Source of the DNA: Acidobacteriota bacterium
GTDB taxonomy: Bacteria > Acidobacteriota > Blastocatellia > Pyrinomonadales > Pyrinomonadaceae
NCBI GenBank assembly: GCA_016703965.1
Contig: JADJBB010000021.1
Coordinates: forward strand, 1 to 64,000
Direction of reading: 5' to 3'
DNA length: 64,000 nt
Both the position numbers and the translations under genes were made by a program. Positions 37,128 through 44,664 of this stretch are shown here, in pieces (positions within the stretch are counted from its first letter, which is position 1; each line of letters opens with the position of its first letter). The notes beneath the pieces were generated by a model. The model saw only the letters and a program-made list of their open reading frames with translations. It ran no database searches and had not been told where the DNA came from.

Positions 37128-38732
37128 CTATTCAAAAAGCCGTGTGTCTGTCAGCCGTCCCGTCGCCAGCAGCAAGGACGCATACGAGACATAATATTCA
37201 TACCGCGCTGTCAAAAGGTTGTGTTTCGCCCGGACCAAGGCCGACTCGGATCTGATCACCTCGTTAAAAGTTGTCAATCCAAACTTGTAGCGGTCCTGGA
37301 CGATCCTCAGGCTTTCTTCTGCCTGAGTTATGCTCTTGATCGAAACCTGGATCTTTGCCTTTGCCGTCTTATGGTCCTGAAACGCTCTTACTACGCCGAG
37401 GCTGATCTGATTTGCCAATACACTTCTTTCGCTTTCTGCAAGCGTTTCAGCCTCGGCCGCCTGCTCGTTCCTAGCCTTGCGGCCTGCGTCAAAAAGTGTG
37501 TACGTCAGGCTTACCCCAACCGTATAATCCGTACTGCCATTCGCAATATAGGGTGAGCTGTAGCCAAAATTACCGAAAGCATCAACCTTCGGAAGCTTGA
37601 GGTCCTTAACCGCCTTGGTCTGTCGCTTTGAGTTTTTAATACTGAGTTCTGAGCTTAAATAATCAGGCCGGTTGGTGAGGGCAACACGGATCGACTCATC
37701 CTGATCGTCTACGGGGAAGTACTTTTCCTGAAGATCCCCAATGATCTCGCGCTGGAATTCCGGCTTGTCTCCCAGCAGCAAGTTTAATGCTGCAGTGGTT
37801 ACGGTGAGTTGGCTCTCTGCCTCCAGCTTCTGCTGCCCGGCGTTTGCGAGTTCGACCTCGGCCGCCAAAAAATCAGCGTCCGTCGTCATACCGACATCAA
37901 CCATATCTTTCGTCTTCTTGCGGTTAGCCTCAGCTGACCTGACAGCCTCTTCACTAACCCTTAGCATTTCCTTGCCGAGGACCGCACCGTAAAAGTTACG
38001 GACCACATCAAAGCGCAACTGCTGCCGGACTGCCTCAGCCTGCAGTTCGGCCTGACTCTTTGCCGTGGCCGCAAGCTCAACCCGAGCCTTAGTCTGATAT
38101 TGGTCGAATAATGGCATTGAGCCGCTGACCAGCGAACGAAGATTTGTGAGTCCCTTGGGATTATTAAGCGAGTCGATCGCAAAATTTGACGTACCAAACC
38201 GCCCCTGTTCGAGCAGAGAGCCAAAAACGAATACTGGATTGTTGCTCCGAATGACCGACTGGCTAAACTGCACGAATGGCTGCTTTCCGGTTTTCGTTTC
38301 TTTTATTTTCAGATCCGCTATCTTCAACCGGGACTCCGAGATCCTTGTTTGTGGGTTTGTAGCCAGAGCCTTTTCAACAGCATCCGTGAGAGCCAGTTTT
38401 GGCGGGAAAATGCTCTGAGCCGAGATCTCTGATCCTGAAATGAGCAGCAAGGCCAACAGGAACAAAAAAGATGGCAGGACACGAAAGTTGGTATTTGATG
38501 GATGGGTGAACATAATAGCTCGCAACAAAAAAGTGTTTGATGAAGCTTCTTTAACACCCGCCATTCTCAGTATCGTCATCATCGGGCACCAGCCCGTAAT
38601 TGCCGACTGCGCCAAATTAAGACCGACAAAGCCCGTAAAATAGAAGAAGTACGGACTGACCCAAAAGCCGAGTACAACACTCGCAAATACAAATACACCT
38701 GCTATCAGATCTATCATTTTTCCTATCGTCAT
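37128..38732 (-). CDS. DUF2892-TolC fusion, outer membrane efflux channel
   Basis: About 534 residues from ATG 38732, where GAGGTGACGAT gives a good ribosome binding site. The first 65 residues are a DUF2892 (YgaP-like) membrane hairpin with GWCPMMTILRMAGV. The frame then runs without a stop into a second signal-like segment (LPSFLFLLALLLISGSEISAQ, about 85-105) and a full TolC domain with two repeated helical halves (ALTDAVEKALATNPQT; YTLFDAGRKARNEQAAEAE). Either the ORF is a true fusion that is cleaved at the internal signal, or the TolC part starts at an internal Met (MFTHPSNTN). The first gene of the RND operon, directly behind the ArsR-type operator. Confidence 0.85.
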   Translation of the reverse strand: MTIGKMIDLIAGVFVFASVVLGFWVSPYFFYFTGFVGLNLAQSAITGWCPMMTILRMAGVKEASSNTFLLRAIMFTHPSNTNFRVLPSFLFLLALLLISGSEISAQSIFPPKLALTDAVEKALATNPQTRISESRLKIADLKIKETKTGKQPFVQFSQSVIRSNNPVFVFGSLLEQGRFGTSNFAIDSLNNPKGLTNLRSLVSGSMPLFDQYQTKARVELAATAKSQAELQAEAVRQQLRFDVVRNFYGAVLGKEMLRVSEEAVRSAEANRKKTKDMVDVGMTTDADFLAAEVELANAGQQKLEAESQLTVTTAALNLLLGDKPEFQREIIGDLQEKYFPVDDQDESIRVALTNRPDYLSSELSIKNSKRQTKAVKDLKLPKVDAFGNFGYSSPYIANGSTDYTVGVSLTYTLFDAGRKARNEQAAEAETLAESERSVLANQISLGVVRAFQDHKTAKAKIQVSIKSITQAEESLRIVQDRYKFGLTTFNEVIRSESALVRAKHNLLTARYEYYVSYASLLLATGRLTDTRLFE

Positions 38733-38769
38733 ATCGTCACCTCGAACCGAATTGAAACCCAATCCATAA

Positions 38770-38812
38770 ATTACTATATAGTAATATAGTCCTATTGGGT
38801 GGCGAGTGTCAA
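38770..38812 (-). promoter_or_regulatory. RND operon promoter with ArsR-type operator
   Basis: On the minus strand, TTGACA (38807-38812), an 18-base spacer and TATATT (38783-38788). A perfect 16-bp palindrome, ATTACTATATAGTAAT (38770-38785), overlaps the -10 element and the start point. Nearly the same sequence occurs at 44025-44040 and its half-site at 44138-44150. Confidence 0.65.
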
Positions 38813-38975
38813 GGTCAAAACGATTGGAATCCGATCGCAGAATGAATAGCTGAAAAAGGCTGCTGCCAATGAGGATGATGAGTACGTTGCGAAAGATGAA
38901 TGCTTGCAGATATCAATTTGCAAACTAGGGTTGATAGAATTTAGTTGACAGCTATCGAGGAAAGATCTTGCGGTT

Positions 38976-40355
38976 CTATTTGGTTAGTCTGGTCAGCCAC
39001 ACCTTGTAAATAGCGTTGTTTGCTCTGCTCTCTCGTCCGCTATTACTGAAAAAAACGGTCTTTTGCGTGCTGTGGATCCCACCGATAATATGTCCGAGCA
39101 AAATGCGGTCAGCCTTGACCTCGTTGACCTTCACGATCTCATTTTCATACGTCGGCAAGTTTGAATTGACCAAAAACTCCGCTCCAGCTCCCAAGTATTC
39201 AGGTAGATCCGCGATCTTTGTTTCGATCATTTTCCCATCCTTTTCGCGACTGACCTTAGCTATCACTCGAGTAAAAGGAACGTCTTTGTTGCTAATTAGA
39301 GTTCCTGCATTTTCTTCATATTGGCTGATCCCACCGAAGAAAATATTCTCCATCTTCTGATCTTCCGCATCGTACAAGGCAACCTTTGCGCAATGATAGT
39401 GATTGAGATACTGGGTGAACGAACCGTTTACCGTATGTTTGTCACCGAAAACATCCACCGTATTTGTATAGGGCAAATTGGCACCGACCTGGAAAACGCC
39501 AGAAAATACTGTAAAGCCGGGAATATTGTTCGGAAAGATCTGAGGGAGCATATTGAAGTCTCGCCTGTGCAGATTTACCTGATCCGTCACGCCAGGGAGA
39601 ATTTCGCCGGCCAAAGAAACGCCATCGTCCTTTATCCGAAATTTTCTTATTTGATTGCTGTATTGCTGAGAAAAGCCGGGTCCGTGGTCTGGCCCCATCG
39701 GATTGTATCGCCCGTCGAATTTTTGACCGCCGACCAAGTAGTATGTTTCGCCAATTCTCCCGATCTGTCCGCCGGTAACGGCGAAAGCAGGATCTGAGAT
39801 CTGTCGAAAACACGGGGCAATTGACGTTCCCTTTTGGACAGCCAGGATCAAACAATCAACTTTCACGGCTGTTAATTTGTTGTGAGTGACGTGGTTACCT
39901 GTCGTCCGGCTGTAACCATAACCGCCGATCAGGTAGAGTGTTTTGCCACGCTGAATAAACTGCATGTTCGTAGATTGCAGTTGCTCATTCAGAGCGGGCG
40001 GCAGATCACTGACCTTTGAGCTCCAAATCTGCTTGGCTTCGGGATCGATTACCACGATATTTGTATTGTTCCCGCTTTCCGCAAATGACGCGAACGGCTG
40101 CATTCGGTGAAGCCCGTCGGTTCGTCCGCCGATCAGCAACCACTTACCATCTAGTTGTCCCGCGGCAAATGATTGCAGTCCCGTAAAACCGCCAATAACA
40201 AAAGGCTCTAGAGATATTGAATAACCGTTACCGACTGAATTCGCAGTCGTTATCTGATTCTTACTTAAAACCTGGGCGCAGGCCATAAAACTGCCTATAG
40301 TAAAAAACAAAAGCAAGCCTAAAAGGAACAAAGAATAATGTAGTTTCGATTTCAT
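38976..40355 (-). CDS. Secreted kelch-like beta-propeller protein
   Basis: 459 residues from ATG 40355, which overlaps the permease stop as ATGA and so decides the start. Signal sequence MKSKLHYSLFLLGLLLFFTIG with a Cys in FMACAQ. The body has kelch-like blades with GG doublets: VIGGFTGLQSF, LLIGGRTDGLH, YLIGGYGYSRTTGN, YYLVGGQKFDGR, FFGGISQYEENAG. The blades carry internal Tyr/Trp but the pattern is imperfect. Last gene of the metal/thiol-stress operon and the member whose role is least clear: periplasmic binding or sensing is possible. Confidence 0.75.
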   Translation of the reverse strand: MKSKLHYSLFLLGLLLFFTIGSFMACAQVLSKNQITTANSVGNGYSISLEPFVIGGFTGLQSFAAGQLDGKWLLIGGRTDGLHRMQPFASFAESGNNTNIVVIDPEAKQIWSSKVSDLPPALNEQLQSTNMQFIQRGKTLYLIGGYGYSRTTGNHVTHNKLTAVKVDCLILAVQKGTSIAPCFRQISDPAFAVTGGQIGRIGETYYLVGGQKFDGRYNPMGPDHGPGFSQQYSNQIRKFRIKDDGVSLAGEILPGVTDQVNLHRRDFNMLPQIFPNNIPGFTVFSGVFQVGANLPYTNTVDVFGDKHTVNGSFTQYLNHYHCAKVALYDAEDQKMENIFFGGISQYEENAGTLISNKDVPFTRVIAKVSREKDGKMIETKIADLPEYLGAGAEFLVNSNLPTYENEIVKVNEVKADRILLGHIIGGIHSTQKTVFFSNSGRESRANNAIYKVWLTRLTK

Positions 40356-41329
40356 AATACCCAGTTGAAAAGGTAACCCGAAAAGACGATGCAAATGGTA
40401 ACAACGCTGAAAAATATGGCGATCAGTTTTACTGTCATCACTTTTTTGAGCAGTAGCGCTTCAGGGATCGAAAGCCCGACGACCGCCATCATAAATGCAA
40501 GCGAAGTTCCGATGGGAATTCCCTTGCTGACGAAAACCTGAATAATAGGCACGATCCCGCTCGCATTTGCATACATTGGAACTCCCAGAATGACGGCAAG
40601 TGGCACCGCGTACCATGTGTCTTTCCCGATGTAGTTTTCAAAAAAACCCTCCGGAATGTAACCGTGCATCGCCGCACCTATTCCGATACCGATCAAAACA
40701 AAGGGAAAAACGCTTTTCACGATCCCGAAGGCTTCTTTGGCAATGTCGGGAATTCGCCGTAAAAAGGTCTTTCGTTCGCCGAGAAATGCTTCGCGTTCAG
40801 CTTCGGCCTTTTCCCAGATATCCCTCACCCAATCCGTCAAAAGGTATTCAAGTTTCAAAACGGATAGAATCAAGCCGCTAACGACACCGAGCAAAACGCC
40901 CGTTGCCACATAAATTATAGTAGTCCTCAATCCGAAAGAACCGAGTAAAACCGCGACCGCAACTTCGTTTACAAGCGGCGAGGTAACCAAGAAAGCAAAC
41001 GTCACGCCGAGCGGAATTCCGCCCTTCACAAATCCAATGAAGAGAGGAACCGAAGAGCAGGAACAAAACGGAGTTGCCGCCCCAAAGATCGATGCAAAAA
41101 GATATTCGAGCCCGTAAAGTTTATTTCGAGAGAGAAAAGAACGAATTCTCTCGACCGGAAAATAGGCATTAACGATGCCCATTATGAACGTGATAACAAA
41201 GAGCAAGATCAGGATCTTGACGGTATCGTAGACGAAAAAATTCAGGGCATCGCCAAGGTGGGATCCTTTTTCGATACCGAAAACGCTGTAGATCAGCCAA
41301 TCGGCGATATGTTGCAGCCAATCAAACAT
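40352..41329 (-). CDS. Permease of the UPF0718/SO_0444 type (metal efflux)
   Basis: 325 residues with about eight membrane segments. The central Cys motif GAATPFCSCSSVPLFIGF and the second half-motif PMYANASGIVPIIQVFVSKGIPIGTSLAFMMA are diagnostic of this permease family, which is linked to arsenite, copper/zinc or organometal export. The Cys residues may bind the substrate. It lies 3 bases after the CxxC thioredoxin-like protein, the usual neighbour, and its stop overlaps the kelch gene. Confidence 0.88.
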   Translation of the reverse strand: MFDWLQHIADWLIYSVFGIEKGSHLGDALNFFVYDTVKILILLFVITFIMGIVNAYFPVERIRSFLSRNKLYGLEYLFASIFGAATPFCSCSSVPLFIGFVKGGIPLGVTFAFLVTSPLVNEVAVAVLLGSFGLRTTIIYVATGVLLGVVSGLILSVLKLEYLLTDWVRDIWEKAEAEREAFLGERKTFLRRIPDIAKEAFGIVKSVFPFVLIGIGIGAAMHGYIPEGFFENYIGKDTWYAVPLAVILGVPMYANASGIVPIIQVFVSKGIPIGTSLAFMMAVVGLSIPEALLLKKVMTVKLIAIFFSVVTICIVFSGYLFNWVL

Positions 41330-41332
41330 TGG

Positions 41333-41566
41333 TTAGGCGAACATTGCCTTGATCTCATCCTTGCTCGGCACTTTCCCGCGAATCATCACCTTCTCGTCCA
41401 AAACAACCGCAGGCGTAGACATCACGTCGTAGGCCATTATTTGCTGGATGTCTTCGATCTTTTCAACATTTGCCGAAACTCCCATTTCGTCGAGTGTTTC
41501 GCGGATAACCGCTTCGGTTTGTTTGCATTTGGCACAACCCGTGCCGAGGATCTTAATTGTTCTCAT
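41333..41566 (-). CDS. Small thioredoxin-like protein with CxxC
   Basis: 77 residues from ATG 41566, preceded by AAGGAGCAAAAAA. The frame is open to 41602, but only the inner start has a ribosome binding site. Redox motif GTGCAKCKQTE (CxxC) and the cis-Pro loop STPAVVLDE identify the redox-active disulfide protein 2 family. It commonly accompanies UPF0718 permeases and probably hands a metal or an oxidised thiol to the permease. Cytoplasmic. Confidence 0.9.
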   Translation of the reverse strand: MRTIKILGTGCAKCKQTEAVIRETLDEMGVSANVEKIEDIQQIMAYDVMSTPAVVLDEKVMIRGKVPSKDEIKAMFA

Positions 41567-41613
41567 TTTTTTGCTCCTTACTTTTTCGAACTTCAAGGTC
41601 ACGAATTTGTTTC

Positions 41614-42387
41614 TTATTCCAGTATTACCTTCACCACCAACATCAGTCCCAGGCCGATGATAAACGAAACAAAATGCTTGATATTAGCAATCAGGCTTTC
41701 GTGCTTATTGACTTCAGGTATAAGATCCGAGGCACCGATGTAAAGAAAATTCCCGGCAGCGAACGGTATCAGGAAAGATACGTCAAATTGTGACGAAACC
41801 GCGAATACAAGAAGCCCACCGCCGAAAAACGTCAATGAAGAAAGGAAATTGAATACCAAGGCCTGACGCTTCGACCAGCCGCCATACAGAAGGACACTCA
41901 TGTCACCCAACTCTTGCGGTAACTCATGCAGCGCCGCCGCTAAAAATGCGGCCATTCCCAATCGAACATCCAATAGGAAAGTGCCGGCAATCGCCATCCC
42001 GTCGATAAAATTGTGGACACCGTCGCCGATGAGGATCAGGTAGGTTAATGGCTTTTTGCAGGCCGTCTCAGCTCTTCGGCAATGATGCCAGTGCAAAAAC
42101 TGCTCGATGGCAAAAAATAGAGAAAATCCCGCAAGCACCCAGATAAATACGGTAAGATCGATCCCTGCTTTCTCTAAACTTGCCGGGATCAAATGAAAAA
42201 ACGCCCCTCCGATAAGGGCACCGGCCGAAAAAGCAACGAGCGGCAAGAGAAACTTTTCGAGCCGTTCGCCCAGCAGAAAGAACGTTCCACTGCCGACCAG
42301 TGCGATCGCACTCATCAGGATCCCGCTTGCCAGGATCCACAGAAAAATTTCTAAGCCGCTTGGCATATGTTGAGAAGTGCCTATCAA
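41614..42387 (-). CDS. ZIP-family metal transporter
   Basis: 257 residues with eight hydrophobic segments. The TM4 motif GDGVHNFIDGMAIAGTF and the TM5 motif ALHELPQELGDM carry the metal-binding His, Asn and Glu residues of ZIP proteins. The His-containing loop between TM3 and TM4 (LHWHHCRRAETACKK) is a likely Zn2+ site. ZIP proteins import Zn2+ or other divalent metals, whereas its neighbours suggest efflux, so the direction in this operon is an open question. ATG overlaps the stop of the DUF302 gene (ATGA). Confidence 0.9.
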   Translation of the reverse strand: MIGTSQHMPSGLEIFLWILASGILMSAIALVGSGTFFLLGERLEKFLLPLVAFSAGALIGGAFFHLIPASLEKAGIDLTVFIWVLAGFSLFFAIEQFLHWHHCRRAETACKKPLTYLILIGDGVHNFIDGMAIAGTFLLDVRLGMAAFLAAALHELPQELGDMSVLLYGGWSKRQALVFNFLSSLTFFGGGLLVFAVSSQFDVSFLIPFAAGNFLYIGASDLIPEVNKHESLIANIKHFVSFIIGLGLMLVVKVILE

Positions 42388-43220
42388 ATACTGTCGATCG
42401 CTCGCCGCAATTTTTCATTCACAGACAAGGCAAAGCTATCGAGCTTTCGATTGTCAGTCACCGCGAGCATTTTCCTTGCATCGATGGCCGCGACAACGGT
42501 TTCGCCGTCCTTCTCGTAAACAACAACGTTACAGGGCAATAGAAGTCCGAGTTCGATCTCCTCTTCGAGAGCCTGATACGCCAATGAAGGATTGCAGGCG
42601 CCGAGGATGACATAGCCGGGAAAATCGATGTCGAGCTTTTCTTTGAATTTCTCCTTCAGGTCGATCTCGGTCAATACGCCGAACCCCTCGTCCTTCAGGC
42701 CGTTTTTCGTCCGTTCAAGAACGGACGCGAACGAACCGTCGACATTCCTCCGAAATGCATATCCGCTTTCTTCGTGTTCAGTCTTATTTGCGATCTCTTC
42801 GATCACCCAGGAGCCAAAATACGTAATACGTTGACCGCCATTTTTATGCATCAGGTCGGAAACCGCCGTCTTCTGCTCGCGATCGGAAACTACGACTCCG
42901 ACAAGGAAGTGTCCGGCGTGAAGTTCCTTCTGGTAATACTCCAGATAACTGTGCTCCGCGCTCAATGCCAAAAAATATTGGACAAGTGACGCCCAAAATC
43001 CGTGCTTCTCATTCGTGAAGTCAATTTCCTTTTCCCCGTCTCGCGAGCAAAACACAACGATCTTATCATCGTGGAGTCCAGCCTCTTTCAGACCCGTTAT
43101 TAGACCGGATACCTGATCGGGTTCAGAGAAAACACCAAGAACTTTATGCGATGGGTATCGCCAGAATTCGGATCCGTCCGCCGAATCGAACGCTTTGCAT
43201 AGAACCTCTGATCTTTCCAT
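42384..43220 (-). CDS. DUF302-domain protein with N-terminal stress-protein-like part
   Basis: 278 residues. The C-terminal half (about 150-265) is a DUF302 domain, seen in FGVLTEIDLKEKFKEK and GYVILGACNPSLAYQALEEEIELGLLLPCNVVVY. It keeps the Cys of GACNP and LPCNV. The N-terminal half (about 25-125) resembles bacterial general-stress proteins with VLGVFSEPDQVSGLITGLKEAG. AAAGGAGGTTGTT lies right before ATG. DUF302 proteins are often found with metal or sulfur stress genes, but the reaction is unknown. Confidence 0.8.
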   Translation of the reverse strand: MERSEVLCKAFDSADGSEFWRYPSHKVLGVFSEPDQVSGLITGLKEAGLHDDKIVVFCSRDGEKEIDFTNEKHGFWASLVQYFLALSAEHSYLEYYQKELHAGHFLVGVVVSDREQKTAVSDLMHKNGGQRITYFGSWVIEEIANKTEHEESGYAFRRNVDGSFASVLERTKNGLKDEGFGVLTEIDLKEKFKEKLDIDFPGYVILGACNPSLAYQALEEEIELGLLLPCNVVVYEKDGETVVAAIDARKMLAVTDNRKLDSFALSVNEKLRRAIDSI

Positions 43221-43328
43221 AACAACCTCCTTTCGCTATTTGTAGTTATCCTGTGGGGCGATCTTATCTTCATTTAACTTCGAATTTGATCTAGTACGCC
43301 GAGACTCGACGTCACATGCACCTCTCAT

Positions 43329-43418
43329 TCAGGTGCTGTAGCCGAGTCTTGGCAGGATCACCAGCTGCAGCAAAAGCCAGAAGCCAAATATGCCGGCAAT
43401 TATCAATAGTTCATACAT
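43329..43418 (-). CDS. Small membrane peptide (29 residues)
   Basis: It starts MYELLIIAGIFGFWLLLQLV and ends LPRLGYST: one transmembrane segment with a short basic tail. The ribosome binding site AAGGAGA (43427-43433) is 8 bases before ATG. It sits 13 bases after the ferritin-like gene and before the DUF302 gene in the same direction. I do not recognise a family. The strong Shine-Dalgarno site, operon position and clean hydrophobic segment make it a real gene candidate. Confidence 0.6.
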   Translation of the reverse strand: MYELLIIAGIFGFWLLLQLVILPRLGYST

Positions 43419-43431
43419 AGTACCTATCTCC

Positions 43432-43998
43432 TTAGAATGGCCGCCCTCGTCCTTTCCCATTACCCATTCCGCCTTCGCTACAACGCGTGAAGGCAGGCAG
43501 GTGATTTTCTCGAGACGCTCTTTGAAGGCGAACGAATACCTCCTTGATATCGGATTCCTTCACAAACGCTAGGAACTCGTCATACAGAGCAATATTCTCG
43601 TTTTCTGCAGTGACACCGACCTTGCAAGATTCGGCTAATCCACTCGGAACCGCGATCTTTGCCGGATCGAATTCGTTCTTAGGCACATCAACCCTGTATT
43701 TGGCGAACAATGGAAGCAGAAGTGCCTCATGAGTTTTCTCGGCCTCGATGATGTTAATAAAAGGACGGGCTCCGGGGAATTTGTTCAGGACCGCTTGATA
43801 GGTCGCCTGAGCCCGTCGTTCGTCATCCAGCGCCAGAACTAGAGCCTTTTGAGTTTTCTCATCCAGCTTGTCGGACTCTGAGCCCTGAACTACCGTATTT
43901 GTTGGTAAATCTACCGCAGTATCACGCACCTCGGTCTTTGCGGTTGAGCATCCAATAAAAAGAAGTGTTGTTGTCAATATCACTAATAGTGTTTTCAT
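43432..43998 (-). CDS. Ferritin-like DUF2202 lipoprotein
   Basis: 188 residues from ATG 43998, where GGAGAAGATT gives the ribosome binding site. The frame is open to 44010. The lipoprotein signal has LLFIGCS (lipobox Cys). The DUF2202 domain (about 50-160) keeps the ferritin-like Glu and His pattern: DERRAQATYQAVLNKF, INIIEAEKTHEALLLPLF, ENENIALYDEFL, RASRENHLPAFTRC. These could bind a di-metal centre in the periplasm. First gene of the stress operon, directly behind the second ArsR-type operator. Confidence 0.85.
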   Translation of the reverse strand: MKTLLVILTTTLLFIGCSTAKTEVRDTAVDLPTNTVVQGSESDKLDEKTQKALVLALDDERRAQATYQAVLNKFPGARPFINIIEAEKTHEALLLPLFAKYRVDVPKNEFDPAKIAVPSGLAESCKVGVTAENENIALYDEFLAFVKESDIKEVFVRLQRASRENHLPAFTRCSEGGMGNGKGRGRPF

Positions 43999-44022
43999 AA
44001 TCTTCTCCATTCTTACAGCTTA

Positions 44023-44064
44023 ATATTACTATATAATTATAAAGTATAGCAACGTACGTCGTAA
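44023..44064 (-). promoter_or_regulatory. Stress operon promoter with ArsR-type operator
   Basis: On the minus strand, TTACGA (44059-44064), a 17-base spacer and TATAAT (44036-44041). The operator-like sequence ATTACTATATAATTAT (44025-44040) is identical to the RND operator over 11 bases and overlaps the -10 element. It lies 30 bases before the DUF2202 gene. Confidence 0.6.
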
Positions 44065-44115
44065 GGGAGATATTCTTGAAACCGGAACGTTTTCCTAATA
44101 GCGGAAGATTGTATC

Positions 44116-44150
44116 TTGAATAATACATCGCTAACGAGTAATATAGTAAT
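44116..44150 (+). promoter_or_regulatory. ArsR gene promoter with operator half-site
   Basis: TTGAAT (44116-44121), a 17-base spacer and TAATAT (44139-44144). GTAATATAGTAAT (44138-44150) shares GTAATATAGT and ATATAGTAAT with the RND operator. Autoregulation is the simplest reading. Confidence 0.55.
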
Positions 44151-44180
44151 TTAATGATTTCTGTCGTTTTGAATTTAATT

Positions 44181-44516
44181 ATGACAAGTAAGGAACTAAG
44201 TGACGAAGCATTGCAGTTGATCGCCGGAAGGTTTCGGCTCTTATCCGAGCCGACCCGGCTTAGGATCCTGCATACTCTTGGCGATAAAGAAATGAGCGTT
44301 GGCGAGCTCGTGAATGCGACCGGGGCAAACCAGGCTAACGTCTCCAAACACCTCGGTGTTCTGCTCGAAGGCGGGATCGTTACCCGCCGGAAAGACGGTC
44401 TGACGGCGAATTACCGCGTTACGGACGAGACGATATTCGACTTATGCGATCTGGTTTGTACCCGGCTGAAAGATCAGCTTGAAACGCGCCAAAGGGCCCT
44501 TGCGAATATTTTTTAG
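44181..44516 (+). CDS. ArsR/SmtB-family transcriptional regulator
   Basis: 111 residues from ATG 44181. An upstream ATG at 44154 would begin right at the predicted transcription start, so the inner start is favoured and fits family length. The winged helix has FRLLSEPTRLRILHTL, VGELVNATGANQANVSKHLGVLLEGGIVTRRKDG. It lacks the ELCVCDL metal site of ArsR/CadC helix alpha-3. Instead it has Cys-x3-Cys in alpha-5 (FDLCDLVCTRL), a plausible metal or persulfide sensor at the dimer interface. It is divergent from the stress operon and is likely to repress itself, the stress operon and the RND operon. Confidence 0.9.
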   Translation: MTSKELSDEALQLIAGRFRLLSEPTRLRILHTLGDKEMSVGELVNATGANQANVSKHLGVLLEGGIVTRRKDGLTANYRVTDETIFDLCDLVCTRLKDQLETRQRALANIF

Positions 44517-44614
44517 CCCTAAAACAGTAAAGCCTGATAATTCTGAGAGTCTTACACCAGGACCCACCGCAACGGCCTTTCTGGACGGATCCCCAGTCAA
44601 CTTAAAAAAGCCAT

Positions 44615-44643
44615 AAAAAAGACGGCGAGAGTTCCCGCCGTCT
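44615..44643 (-). terminator. Terminator of the PD40 protein gene
   Basis: Read on the minus strand, the 8-bp stem AGACGGCG/CGCCGTCT (44636-44643 with 44620-44627) is followed by TTTTT (44619-44615). It lies 22 bases after the stop at 44665. It has no T tract on the other side, so it works for the minus strand only. Confidence 0.8.
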
Positions 44644-44664
44644 AAAAAGACGAGTGTCCTTATC

